Assembly (NCBI GenBank): GCA_963813375.1
Contig: CAWEYT010000008.1
Location: 248,001-312,000 of the forward strand
Source: DASTFY01 sp963813375
GTDB taxonomy: Bacteria > Actinomycetota > Acidimicrobiia > Acidimicrobiales > Ilumatobacteraceae
Direction of reading: 5' to 3'
Length of the DNA: 64,000 nucleotides
Positions 53,236-61,477 of this stretch are shown piece after piece. The stretch's first letter is position 1. Every line of letters begins with the position of its first letter. A program made the translations under genes and the position numbers. The notes below the pieces were generated by a model. The model was not told the origin of the DNA. It did no database searches and saw only the letters and a list, made by a program, of their open reading frames with translations.

Positions 53236-53385
53236 AACACAAAGGGCCGGTGCCCGGAGGCACCGGCCCTGAAATGCACTGGGGTACCGCCCCTCGAGGT
53301 GGTAGCGGGCGGACAGGCCACCTTGACGACCGGTACCCCAGACCTTGCAGCATCGGAGCCATTCGCAGGTTCCGTTGCCTTGTTT
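53236..53385 (-). ncRNA. Candidate small RNA between recR and thiolase
   Basis: The gap 53195-53540 lies between two convergent genes. The minus strand has a promoter-like pair (TTGTCA, 17 bases, TAACGT; 53391-53419). Next comes an 11-bp stem CTGGGGTACCG / CGGTACCCCAG (53279-53341) enclosing a second 8-bp stem (53295-53325), and then a terminator hairpin at 53243-53270. The predicted transcript is about 150 nt with two nested stems plus a terminator. No convincing reading frame with a ribosome binding site is seen. Confidence 0.45.
53243..53270 (-). terminator. Rho-independent terminator (minus strand)
   Basis: A 12-bp stem (AGGGCCGGTGCC and its complement) with a 4-base loop. On the minus strand it continues TTTGTGTT, so it can end the candidate small RNA. 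On the plus strand it lies 49 bases after recR and could also reduce read-through there. Confidence 0.65.
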
Positions 53386-53390
53386 CGTTT

Positions 53391-53419
53391 ACGTTACAAC
53401 GGTGTCGAACCGGTGACAA
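53391..53419 (-). promoter_or_regulatory. Promoter-like sequence upstream of the candidate small RNA
   Basis: On the minus strand TTGTCA (53414-53419) and TAACGT (53391-53396) are 17 bases apart. This is five of six matches to the -35 consensus and a TANNNT -10. No coding gene starts downstream on this strand, so it most likely drives the structured RNA. Confidence 0.45.
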
Positions 53420-53540
53420 GCACCGGACGGTCTGATCGCGCCAGATTTCCCGTCCTCGCCACGCTCCGCGCGTCGAACCCTGGTCAGCTCCCGGTCAGGT
53501 AGGGCGACCGGAGCGGCCCGGCAACGTGCATCGTCCCTGG

Positions 53541-54722
53541 TCAGAGCGACCGGACGAGCAGGGCGTCGCCCTGGCCGCCACCGCCGCAGAGCGCGGCAGC
53601 GCCCAGACCGCCGCCCCGCCGCTTGAGCTCGTGGAGGATGGTGAGGGCCAGCCGGTTGCCGCTCATGCCGATCGGATGACCGAGTGCGATGGCTCCGCCG
53701 TTCACGTTGACGACGTCGTCGGAGACGCCGAGCTCGGCCATGGAAGCCAGGCCGACGGCGGCGAAGGCCTCGTTGAGCTCGAACAGGTCGACGTCCCCCA
53801 CGGAGAGATCGGCCCGCTCGAGCGCGGCCATGATGGCCCGGCTGGGCTGGTGGAGCAGGCTGGCGTCGTCGGGACCGGCGACCATCCCGAAGGACACGAC
53901 CTCGCCGAGGGGCGTCACGCCGCGGCGGTCGGCCTCGGCCTTCGACATGACGACGATGGCCGATCCACCGTCGCTGATCTGGCTGGCGTTGCCTGCGGTG
54001 ATCGTGCCCTCCTTGTCGAAGGCGGCCCGCAGCGCGCCGAGGGACTCGGCGGTGGTGCCGGGGCGCACGCCCTCGTCGGTCTCGACGAGCAGCGGATCGC
54101 CCTTGCGCTGAGGTACCGACACCGCGACGGTCTCGGCCTCGAAACGACCGTCCTTGATGGCGGCGGCGGCCCGCTCGTGGGACTTCGCGGCCAGATCGTC
54201 CTGCGCGTCTCGGCTGATGCCCCCGGCGGTGTAGCGCTCGGTCGACACGCCCATGAGGCAGGCATCGAACGCGGACCACAGCCCGTCCTTGACGATGGCG
54301 TCGGCGAGCTCGGCGTTGCCGTAACGGAACCCGCCGCGTGCGCCGGCGGCCAGGTACGGGGCGTTGGTCATGGACTCCATGCCGCCGGCCACGACGATGT
54401 CGGCCTCACCCGCGGCGATCATCTGGTCGGCCAGGTACACGGCGTTCAGCCCGGACAGGCAGACCTTGTTGACGTTGACCGACGGCACCCGCAACGGGAT
54501 GCCGGCATTGACCGCGGCCTGGCGCGCCGGCACCTGGCCCTGGCCCGCCATGAGGACCTGGCCCATGATCACGTGGTCGACGTCCTCAGGGCTGACGCCG
54601 GCGCGCTCGAGCGCGGCCTTGATGGCGAAGCCGCCCAGCTCGGCGGCGCTGAACGAGGCCAGGGCCCCGCTGAGCTTGCCGATCGGGGTACGGGCTCCGG
54701 CGACGAGGTACGAACCAGGCAT
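53541..54722 (-). CDS. Acetyl-CoA acetyltransferase (thiolase)
   Basis: Condenses two acetyl-CoA or cleaves 3-ketoacyl-CoA; 393 aa. The nucleophilic cysteine is in NVNKVCLSGLNAVYLADQM near residue 88, and the catalytic His/Cys in GGAIALGHPIGMSG and ALCGGGGQGDALL. The sequence begins YLVAGARTPIGKLSGAL. GGAGGA precedes the ATG. Together with the carboxylating reductase at 55.7 kb it could feed acetoacetyl-CoA into the ethylmalonyl-CoA route. Confidence 0.94.
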   Translation of the reverse strand: MPGSYLVAGARTPIGKLSGALASFSAAELGGFAIKAALERAGVSPEDVDHVIMGQVLMAGQGQVPARQAAVNAGIPLRVPSVNVNKVCLSGLNAVYLADQMIAAGEADIVVAGGMESMTNAPYLAAGARGGFRYGNAELADAIVKDGLWSAFDACLMGVSTERYTAGGISRDAQDDLAAKSHERAAAAIKDGRFEAETVAVSVPQRKGDPLLVETDEGVRPGTTAESLGALRAAFDKEGTITAGNASQISDGGSAIVVMSKAEADRRGVTPLGEVVSFGMVAGPDDASLLHQPSRAIMAALERADLSVGDVDLFELNEAFAAVGLASMAELGVSDDVVNVNGGAIALGHPIGMSGNRLALTILHELKRRGGGLGAAALCGGGGQGDALLVRSL

Positions 54723-54819
54723 GGCGGTCCTCCGCTGCTTCTCGTGGCGTGGGGGGTCGGTTCTGACGGCTGACGGTACTCCCGCGGGGCGTGTGCCGTC
54801 AGGCGGCTGGCGCGGCTGG

Positions 54820-55647
54820 TCAGACGGCGATGAGGACGAGCGCGCCGCCGGCCAGGACCAACCCGACGCCTTGGGTGGCCGACAGGCGCTCATGGGTCAC
54901 GACGATGGCCAGCACCACCGTGGCCACCGGGTAGAGGGCGGCGATCACGGCCACGATCGAGAGCAGCCCCTCCTGGGTGGCGAGGAGGAAGGAGACGTTG
55001 GCGGTGACGTCGAGGACCCCCGCGGCCATGGCGAGACCCAACACGTGCCGAGGCGTGAACACCGGCACGGTCCGGTACAGCGCGAGGCCTACGGCGAGCG
55101 CCACGGACGTGAGCCGGCCGACCGCCAGCGGCCAGAGTCCGGACGACTCATCGATGCCCGAGATGAGGATGAAGAAGGCGCCGAAGCCGAGACCGGATCC
55201 GACCGCGACCAGCAGCGACGACCGGTCCGGCCGGCCCATGGGCCCGTTCTGGCTCACCAGCCACACGGCCACCAGCGCGACAGCGATGCCAGCGGTGGCC
55301 AGCGCGCCCGGGCGCTCACCGTCCACCAGACCCCAGATCACCGGGACGGCGGCGGCGATCACCGCGGACACCGGTGACACGACGGCCATCACGCCGCTGG
55401 CCAGCCCTTTGTAGAGCAGGACCACGCCGATGCAACCGCAGATCCCGGCGACGGCGCCGCGCGCCAGATCCGATGGACGAACCGTCTCCGCGCCGACGAT
55501 CGCTGCCACCACGACCAAACCGCTCAGCCCGATCAGGTGGGCGGTGGCCGTCACCGTCAGCGGCGAGGCACGGCGTGCGGCGAGGCCGCCCGAGAAGTCG
55601 CCGACGCCGTACGCGAGCGCGGTGAGCAGCGCGAGGAAGACGGCCAT
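54820..55647 (-). CDS. EamA/DMT-superfamily transporter
   Basis: A ten-helix transporter of 275 aa made of two EamA repeats. It starts MAVFLALLTALAYGVGDFSG, has the first-repeat end GVVLLYKGLASGVMAVVSPV and the second-repeat end LYPVATVVLAIVVTHERLSA. Family members export amino acids or other metabolites; the substrate is unknown. It starts 78 bases from the divergent ccr gene, so that gap should hold both promoters. Confidence 0.88.
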   Translation of the reverse strand: MAVFLALLTALAYGVGDFSGGLAARRASPLTVTATAHLIGLSGLVVVAAIVGAETVRPSDLARGAVAGICGCIGVVLLYKGLASGVMAVVSPVSAVIAAAVPVIWGLVDGERPGALATAGIAVALVAVWLVSQNGPMGRPDRSSLLVAVGSGLGFGAFFILISGIDESSGLWPLAVGRLTSVALAVGLALYRTVPVFTPRHVLGLAMAAGVLDVTANVSFLLATQEGLLSIVAVIAALYPVATVVLAIVVTHERLSATQGVGLVLAGGALVLIAV

Positions 55648-55724
55648 CGGACGATCATGCCCGCCGCTCCTCGACGAGGCGCGATTTTCGGGACACGCTC
55701 CCTACCGCTCGGTAACATCCGGCG

Positions 55725-57092
55725 ATGGAGCAGATCCTGGCCGCCATCCAGGCGGGGGCCGGGGGCGAGGAGCTGGGCGCCCTCCCCATCCCGGAGTCCT
55801 ACCGCGCCGCGTTCGTGCGCCGCGAGGACGCAGACATGTTCGAGGGGTTGGCGTCGGCCGACAAGGACCCGACCAAGAGCCTCCACATCGGGGAGGTGGC
55901 CACGCCACCGCTGGCGCCGGACGAGGTGTACCTGGCCGTGATGGCCAGCTCGATCAACTTCAACACCGTCTGGACGAGCATCTTCGAGCCGCTGCCCACG
56001 TTCGCCTTCCTGGACCGGCTGGGACGGGAGAGCGAGTGGGGCGCCCGGCACGCCCTGCCGTACCAGGTGGTCGGCTCGGATGCCTCCGGTGTGGTGTTGA
56101 AGGTGGGATCGGCGGTGCGGCTCTGGAAGCCCGGCGACCGGGTGACCGTCCACTGCAACTACGTGGACGACCAGGACCCGAGTTCCCACGACGATTCGAT
56201 GCTGGCGGCCAACGAGCGCATCTGGGGGTTCGAGACCAACTTCGGCGGCCTGGCCGATCTCGCCATCGTCAAGGCCAACCAGCTCATGCCCAAGCCCACC
56301 CATCTCACGTGGGAGGAGGCGGCCGTCAACGCGCTGTGCAACTCCACGAGCTACCGCATGCTCGTGTCCCACAACGGCGCGGCGATGAAGCAGGGAGATG
56401 TCGTGCTGGTGTGGGGCGCAACCGGGGGCATCGGTGGCTACGCCGTGCAGTACGTGCTGAACGGAGGAGGCATCCCGGTCGGCGTCGTCTCGTCACCGGA
56501 GAAGGCGGCGCTGCTGGAGGAGCTCGGCGTGGAGGCGGTCATCGACCGCAAGGCCGAGCAGTACCGCTTCTGGTCGGACCAGCACACCCAGGACGAGAGC
56601 GAGTGGCGGCGCTTCGGCAAGCAGATCCGCTCGCTCGCCGGCGAGGACCCGGACATCGTGTTCGAGCATCCGGGACGCCAGACCATGGGGGCGTCGATCT
56701 TCGTGTGCAAGCGGGGCGGCACGGTCGTGACGTGTGCGGCCACCAGCGGCTACATGGTCGAGTTCGACAACCGGCACTTCTGGATGAAGCTGAAGCGGCT
56801 GATCGCCAGCCACTTCGCCAACTACCAGGAGGCGTGGAACGCCAATCGCCTGATCTCGCTGGGGCACATCCAGCCGCTGCTGTCGGCCGTGCACCCGCTC
56901 GAGCAGGTCGGCGACGCGGCCCTGAAGATCCATCGCAACGAGCACGAGGGCAAGATCGGTGTGCTCTGCCTGGCCCCCGAGGAGGGGCTCGGCATCGACG
57001 ACCCCGAGCGCCGGGACCGCATCGGCGAGGACCGCATCACCCTCTTCCGCCGTCACGGCGGCTTGAAAGGCAGGATGACGCCATGCTGCTGA
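55725..57092 (+). CDS. ccr: Crotonyl-CoA carboxylase/reductase
   Basis: Reductively carboxylates crotonyl-CoA to ethylmalonyl-CoA with NADPH and CO2; 455 aa. Besides the MDR Rossmann motif VLVWGATGGIGGYAVQYVL, the CO2-binding residues of true carboxylases can be placed: Asn in MASSINFNTVWTS, Phe-Glu in WGFETNFGG and His in SHFANYQEA. This distinguishes it from plain enoyl reductases. It overlaps the next gene, an acyl-CoA epimerase, by ten bases. The pair indicates the ethylmalonyl-CoA pathway or butyrate-type carbon use. Confidence 0.94.
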   Translation: MEQILAAIQAGAGGEELGALPIPESYRAAFVRREDADMFEGLASADKDPTKSLHIGEVATPPLAPDEVYLAVMASSINFNTVWTSIFEPLPTFAFLDRLGRESEWGARHALPYQVVGSDASGVVLKVGSAVRLWKPGDRVTVHCNYVDDQDPSSHDDSMLAANERIWGFETNFGGLADLAIVKANQLMPKPTHLTWEEAAVNALCNSTSYRMLVSHNGAAMKQGDVVLVWGATGGIGGYAVQYVLNGGGIPVGVVSSPEKAALLEELGVEAVIDRKAEQYRFWSDQHTQDESEWRRFGKQIRSLAGEDPDIVFEHPGRQTMGASIFVCKRGGTVVTCAATSGYMVEFDNRHFWMKLKRLIASHFANYQEAWNANRLISLGHIQPLLSAVHPLEQVGDAALKIHRNEHEGKIGVLCLAPEEGLGIDDPERRDRIGEDRITLFRRHGGLKGRMTPCC

Positions 57093-57484
57093 CCGAGATC
57101 GACCACGTGGCCATCGCCGTGCGGGACCTCGACGCCGCCGTCGACTACTACCAGCGGGCCTTCGGCGCCACCGTCGACCATCGCGAGGTGGTCGAGAGCG
57201 ACGGCGTCGAGGAGGTGCTGCTCAAGGTGGCGGACAGCTACATCCAGCTCCTCACGCCGACGCGCGAGGACTCGCCGGTCGCCAAGGCCATCGAGAAGCG
57301 GGGCGAGGGGCTGCACCACGTCGGTTACCGGGTCGACGACTGCGGCGAAGCGCTGGCCGCGATGGTCGCGGCAGGCGCCACGCCGATCGACCAGGCCCCC
57401 CGCCCGGGGAGCCGGGGGACCACGGTGGCGTTCATCCACCCCAAGGGGAGCTTCGGGACGCTGATCGAGCTCGTCCAGGAGTAG
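57083..57484 (+). CDS. mce: Methylmalonyl-CoA/ethylmalonyl-CoA epimerase
   Basis: Vicinal-oxygen-chelate enzyme, 133 aa. The metal ligands are visible: His in EIDHVAIAVRD, His in GLHHVGYRV and Glu in GTLIELVQE, plus the IDQAPRPGSRGTTVAFIHPK region. The ATG lies within the last codons of ccr, so the two are translationally coupled. It provides the (2R)-isomer for the mutase steps. Confidence 0.93.
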   Translation: MLLTEIDHVAIAVRDLDAAVDYYQRAFGATVDHREVVESDGVEEVLLKVADSYIQLLTPTREDSPVAKAIEKRGEGLHHVGYRVDDCGEALAAMVAAGATPIDQAPRPGSRGTTVAFIHPKGSFGTLIELVQE

Positions 57485-57557
57485 GCGGACCGGTTGCGCG
57501 CCGACAGCGCGGCCATCTAGGAAGAGGGCCGGGGACCGCGACCTGGGGAGGTACGCA

Positions 57558-58021
57558 ATGGCGCTGAGCAAGCAGACGATGACCGACGAGCAGCGCAAGT
57601 CGGTGGCCATCGAGTACCTACGGGCCTTCGACAACGGCGGCGTGACGTCGACGGGCGAGAGCATCCTCACCCTGTTCGCCGACGACGCGCAGGTGTACTT
57701 CCCGAAGTGGGGCCTGGCCAACGGCAAGGACGAGATCGGCCAGCTGTTCGGCGACGTCGGCGGCACGCTGAAGTCGATCACCCACCACTTCTCGCACTTC
57801 AACTGGGTGTTCTCCGGGTCGGACGTGGTCGTGTGCGAGGGCACCAGCCACGGCGAGCACAAGGACGGACCGTGGCGGGCGGGCGCGCCGGAGTGGGCCG
57901 CGGGCCGCTGGTGCGACGTCTTCGAGATCCGGGACTGGCTGATCCAGCGCTGCTTCATCTACCTCGACCCCGACTACGCCGCGCAGGACACCGCCCGCTA
58001 CCCCTGGCTGACCAGGGCTAG
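57558..58021 (+). CDS. SnoaL/NTF2-like protein (frame change at the 3' end)
   Basis: An NTF2-fold protein of about 154 aa, starting KSVAIEYLRAFDNGGVTSTG and containing SHFNWVFSGSDVVVCEGTSH and WCDVFEIRDWLIQRCFIYLD, typical of SnoaL-like ketosteroid-isomerase relatives. As written, the frame runs without a stop into the exonuclease gene. A TAG at 58019-58021 is one frame away, just after YPWLTRA, and the span 3n+2 suggests one lost base. GGGGAGG precedes the ATG by seven bases. Function unknown. Confidence 0.8.
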
Positions 58022-58040
58022 CCGGCTCCGCGCCGTTCCG

Positions 58041-58925
58041 ATGAAGGTCCACCTCGTCGACGGCACCTACGAGCTCTTCCGCCAGCACTTCGGGCAGGCT
58101 GCCCGCCACGAGGACCCCGGCCCCTACGCGGCGACGGCCGGGGTGCTGTCGTCGATCCTCCAGCTCCTGCAGGAGGGCGCCACGCACATCGGCGTGGCGT
58201 CCGACCACGTCATCGAGAGCTTCCGCAACGACCTGTGGCCGGGGTACAAGACGAGTGAGGGGATGCCCCCCGAGCTCCTGCACCAGACCCCCGTGCTCGA
58301 GGACGCGCTCGTCGCCATGGGCGTGACGACGTGGGCGATGGTCGAGTTGGAGGCGGACGACGCACTGGGTTCGGCCGCGGCGGTGGCCGCCGCCGACGAC
58401 CGGGTGGAGCAGGTGATCATCTGCACACCGGACAAGGACCTCGGGCAGTGCGTTGTCGGTCAGCGGGTGGTCCAGCTCGACCGGCGCAAGGGCGAGGTGT
58501 ACGACGCCCAGGGCGTGCAGGCGAAGTTCGGCGTGCCCCCGACGTCGATCCCGGACTACCTGGCCCTCGTGGGTGACTCGGCCGACGGCTTCCCGGGCCT
58601 GGCCGGTTGGGGGGCGAAGAGCGCGGCCGCGGTCCTCGCCGTGTACGGCCATCTGGAGGACATCCCGCCGGCCGCGGGGCAGTGGGAGGTCCCAGGGTTG
58701 CGCGGGGCGGCCAAGCTGTCGTCCACGCTGCAGAGCCAGCTCGACCTGGCGGTCCTGTTCAGGCGCATCGCCACCATCGAGTGCGATGCCCCCGTCGGCA
58801 CCGTCGACGACTGGCTCTGGACCGGGCCCACACCTCGCTTCGAGGAGGTGGCGGCGACCATCGGCACCCCGGCGATCGCCGGTCGGGCCCGCCGGCTGGC
58901 CTCCGCCCGGGCCAGTCGGGCCTGA
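58041..58925 (+). CDS. 5'-3' exonuclease (flap/PolA N-domain-like)
   Basis: A stand-alone 5'-3' exonuclease of about 294 aa, related to the N-terminal domain of DNA polymerase I and Xni. Metal-binding acidic residues appear in VHLVDGTYELFR, TWAMVELEADDALGSAAAVA and IICTPDKDLGQCV. The helix-hairpin-helix region is IPDYLALVGDSADGFPGLAG followed by WGAKSAAAVLAVYG. The ATG at 58041 is chosen because homology begins there; it happens to be in frame with the upstream SnoaL-like gene. Confidence 0.88.
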   Translation: MKVHLVDGTYELFRQHFGQAARHEDPGPYAATAGVLSSILQLLQEGATHIGVASDHVIESFRNDLWPGYKTSEGMPPELLHQTPVLEDALVAMGVTTWAMVELEADDALGSAAAVAAADDRVEQVIICTPDKDLGQCVVGQRVVQLDRRKGEVYDAQGVQAKFGVPPTSIPDYLALVGDSADGFPGLAGWGAKSAAAVLAVYGHLEDIPPAAGQWEVPGLRGAAKLSSTLQSQLDLAVLFRRIATIECDAPVGTVDDWLWTGPTPRFEEVAATIGTPAIAGRARRLASARASRA

Positions 58926-58935
58926 CGCGCACCAC

Positions 58936-59066
58936 CCGCCGGCTGAGGCGACGGCCAGGCGATCCGCGGCACACGAGCGGCACCGCTGAAGGCTGCTGCC
59001 TCCCGGCCCTGACCTGTTTCACGGCACGCCCGTTGCACGGGACCCGACCGTCGCCTCACCCGGCGG
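58936..59066 (-). ncRNA. ffs: Bacterial signal recognition particle RNA (small type)
   Basis: On the minus strand the domain IV signature GGGCCGGGAGGCAGCAGCC is present (canonical form CAGGUCCGGAAGGAAGCAGC), with a GGGA tetraloop in place of GGAA. The two ends of the segment (CCGCCGG...GAGGCGACGG and CCGTCGCCTC...CCGGCGG) pair over about 17 bp to close the rod. It lies next to tRNA-Ser and tadA, near dnaX-recR, a common neighbourhood for this RNA. The ends are estimated from the pairing. Confidence 0.85.
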
Positions 59067-59110
59067 GTGAGGAGCACAGGTTACCTCGCCCGGTAGCCTT
59101 GCCCGACCCT

Positions 59111-59195
59111 GGAGGGATGCGAGAGCGGCCGAATCGGCACGCTTGGAAAGCGTGTGTGGGGCAACCCACCGTGGGTTCGAATCCCACTCCCTCCG
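59111..59195 (+). tRNA. tRNA-Ser (GGA anticodon)
   Basis: A complete 85-nt class II tRNA. The acceptor stem GGAGGGA pairs with TCCCTCC (59188-59194) with discriminator G. The anticodon loop CTTGGAA carries GGA, the variable arm is long, and the T arm contains GGGTTCGAATCCC. The 3' CCA is not encoded. It lies two bases before tadA. Confidence 0.95.
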
Positions 59196-59197
59196 CC

Positions 59198-59692
59198 GTG
59201 AACGAGGACCCCTTGAACGATGACGGGGCGATGGCGCTGGCGCTGGTGGAGGCCGAGGCCGCGCTGGCCGAGGGCGAGGTCCCGGTCGGGGCCGTGGTGC
59301 TCCGAGGCGGCGCCGTCGTCGCCCGCCGCCACAACGAGCGCGAGCAACGCCAGGACCCCACCGCCCACGCCGAGCTCCTCGCGCTCCAGGACGCGGCGGC
59401 CGCTCTCGGCACCTGGCGGCTCGTCGACTGCACGATGGTCGTGACGCTCGAGCCGTGCATCATGTGCGCGGGCGCCCTGCTGTCCGCCCGCATCGGCCGG
59501 CTCGTCTACGGCGCGGCCGACCTCAAGGGCGGGGCGACCGCCTCGCTCTACAACGTCCTGGCCGACCCTCGGCTCAACCACAACCCGCCCGTCGCCCACG
59601 GCCTGCGGGCCGCCGAGAGCAGCGCGCTGCTGACGACCTTCTTCGCCGCCCGCCGGCCGGAACGGGGTGGGGCCGACGGACCGGACCTCTAG
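59198..59692 (+). CDS. tadA: tRNA-specific adenosine deaminase
   Basis: Deaminates the wobble adenosine of tRNA-Arg(ACG) to inosine. The 164-aa protein has the zinc motifs TAHAELLAL (H-A-E) and TLEPCIMCAGALLSARI (P-C-x-x-C). The GTG at 59198 immediately follows tRNA-Ser(GGA), an arrangement frequent in actinobacteria. It is followed after 11 bases by a second tRNA-Ser. Confidence 0.95.
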   Translation: MNEDPLNDDGAMALALVEAEAALAEGEVPVGAVVLRGGAVVARRHNEREQRQDPTAHAELLALQDAAAALGTWRLVDCTMVVTLEPCIMCAGALLSARIGRLVYGAADLKGGATASLYNVLADPRLNHNPPVAHGLRAAESSALLTTFFAARRPERGGADGPDL

Positions 59693-59703
59693 AGTTCCCG
59701 GCC

Positions 59704-59790
59704 GGAAGGATGCCAGAGCGGACGAATGGGACGGCCTCGAAAGCCGTTGAGGTCTTCGGGTCTCCGTGGGTTCGAATCCCACTCCTTCCG
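59704..59790 (+). tRNA. tRNA-Ser (CGA anticodon)
   Basis: An 87-nt class II tRNA. The acceptor stem GGAAGGA pairs with TCCTTCC (59783-59789) with discriminator G. The anticodon stem-loop ACGGCCTCGAAAGCCGT carries CGA, the variable arm is long and the T arm contains GGGTTCGAATCCC. CCA is not encoded. Confidence 0.95.
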
Positions 59791-59878
59791 CCCAACGGCT
59801 GACCATCCGTCCGCCGACGGCCTTTTCGCCAGCCGCCCCGCGACGCGACAATCGGGGAGGTGGAACACCAATCGACGA

Positions 59879-60313
59879 GTGGTAGCGCCCAGATTCGAGA
59901 TCCTGTCGGAGGAGGAATGTCGGACGCTGCTCGAGGCTCACGACGTCGGTCGGGTGGGCTTCGTCCTCGACGATTTCCCGGTGGTGCTCCCGGTCAACTA
60001 CGCCGTCGTCGATGACACCATCGTCGTGCGTACGGCGCCCGGTGTGTTGACCGCCGGGGTCGCCGGCCAACGCGTCGCCTTCGAAGTCGACCGCTTCGAG
60101 CGCTGGAACCGCAGCGGCTGGAGCGTGCTCGCGCAGGGTCACGGCCGCGACATCACCGAACAAGCCGACGATCGCAGCGAAGAGTCACGCCAGCCGTACA
60201 TCGACACATGGGCACCGGGCGATCGAGCGGTGTCGCTGACCATCGACATCATCCATCTCTCCGGGCGTCGCATTCGGCGCACGATGGGGACATCGAGCTC
60301 GACCTACGAGTAG
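59879..60313 (+). CDS. Pyridoxamine-5'-phosphate-oxidase-like FMN-binding protein
   Basis: A 144-aa split-barrel flavin protein. It begins FEILSEEECRTLLEAHDVGR, contains VGFVLDDFPVVLPVNYAVVD and VAFEVDRFERWNRSGWSVLA, and ends DIIHLSGRRIRRTMG, the usual pattern of the PNPOx-like group 2 in actinobacteria. The GTG start is 18 bases after GGGGAGG, longer than normal, so the start is uncertain. Substrate unknown; F420 or FMN-dependent reductions are typical. Confidence 0.82.
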   Translation: MVAPRFEILSEEECRTLLEAHDVGRVGFVLDDFPVVLPVNYAVVDDTIVVRTAPGVLTAGVAGQRVAFEVDRFERWNRSGWSVLAQGHGRDITEQADDRSEESRQPYIDTWAPGDRAVSLTIDIIHLSGRRIRRTMGTSSSTYE

Positions 60314-60385
60314 CACGGCCGCTCTCGACCGCCGGTCGGGCGTCTGAGGGCTCGATGGCGGAGGTATCGCGCCCCCGGCGCGACG

Positions 60386-61166
60386 TCACACGGACGGCCC
60401 AGGCGAGGGCGGGAGGAGGGTGGCCCGGGCCAATGACGTCGCGCTGTGCAGCGCGGTCGCCCGAGTCCTGACCTCCGCCACCTCCGCGTCCGACGGCGGG
60501 TATGGCGTCAGCGCGATCGCGTCGAGCGCGCTGTGCAACGAGCGCATCGGTTCGTGCAACGTGACCAGCGCTCGCCTCGATGTCTCATCCGGCGCTGACG
60601 CCAGGAGCTGCTCGACGATCGTGATGAGCACCGCGAGACGGCCCGCATCGGCGCCGGCCACCGAGCCCAGGCCGGCGGGTGCCAGCCCGACGAGGTGGGT
60701 GCTGATCTCATCGGACTGGGCGAGCACCGCGGCCGTCGGGGCCGGCGAGGGCGACGGCGCGGGCTTCGGCGACCGGCGCAGGAGGGCGATCACGCCGATC
60801 ACCGCGGCGGCCACGGCGAGCGCGGCCAACAGCCACGGCCACCACGGGGAGCTGCCCTCGTCGCTCGCCGCCGCCGGCGTGGTCACCGGGCCTGGCGCCG
60901 GTGCCACCGACTGCTCGACCGTCGGCGCCTCCGTGGGCGCGGCGGGTGCCTCCGTCGGCGCGGCTGGCGCATCGGTCGGATCGGTCGGGGCATCCGAGGC
61001 GCGGCGGGCGGACTGTCGCGTCGGGGATCGTTGGCGCCTCGGTCGGTCGCGACAGCGACGACGATGGGCTCACCGACCCTGACCCCGAACCACAGCCCAC
61101 TGCGAGAAGCACCACCACCGCTGGGCGCAACGACAAATCGAACGCAGTGCGATCGCATGCCGTCAT
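60386..61166 (-). CDS. Putative lipoprotein with C-terminal membrane helix (frameshift)
   Basis: No known family. It starts MTACDRTAFDLSLRPAVVVL with a lipobox-like LLAVGC, then has a Pro/Thr/Ala-rich linker with APAAPTEAPAAPTEAP repeats, a hydrophobic helix (PWWPWLLAALAVAAAVIGVI) and a helical C-terminal domain (LITIVEQLLASAPDETSRRA). The signal peptide and the rest are in two frames, joining near 61000-61015 (span 3n+1). A protein with both a lipobox and a late helix is odd; one of the two may not be used. Confidence 0.65.
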
Positions 61167-61477
61167 CTTGGCCGCCGGACAAGTCCCGGCTGGCACGACA
61201 GGGTCCTCAGGGGAACCGCAGTCAACCGCGCAACAGTGCCCATCATCCGGTGCGCGCCATGACCGCGTACCATCACGACGTTGCTCGTTCCAGCCCCTTC
61301 CCGGCGCGTCGTGATCCCATGGCGCTGAGCAGCCCTGCCCCAGCGACCGCCGTCATGGGGCCGGATCGACCTGTCGCGCTTGGAGGTCGAAGCCCGCTCC
61401 CTGCGGATCCCGATCACGTCGAGCACGTGACGGCGGCCCGGCAGTAGAGAACGAGCGGGCTCGGCGGCTAACGGCGA
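61167..61477. other. Intergenic region with divergent promoters
   Basis: About 310 bases without a supported gene, between the putative lipoprotein (minus) and the antiporter (plus). It contains a short inverted repeat CACGTCGAGCACGTG (61408-61422). I could not identify a credible promoter pair or a riboswitch-like fold here. Confidence 0.4.

Noticed and set aside
59574..59871. Minus-strand frames across tadA and the second tRNA-Ser.
   Set aside because: Their translations include the typical antisense-tRNA peptide and have no independent support.
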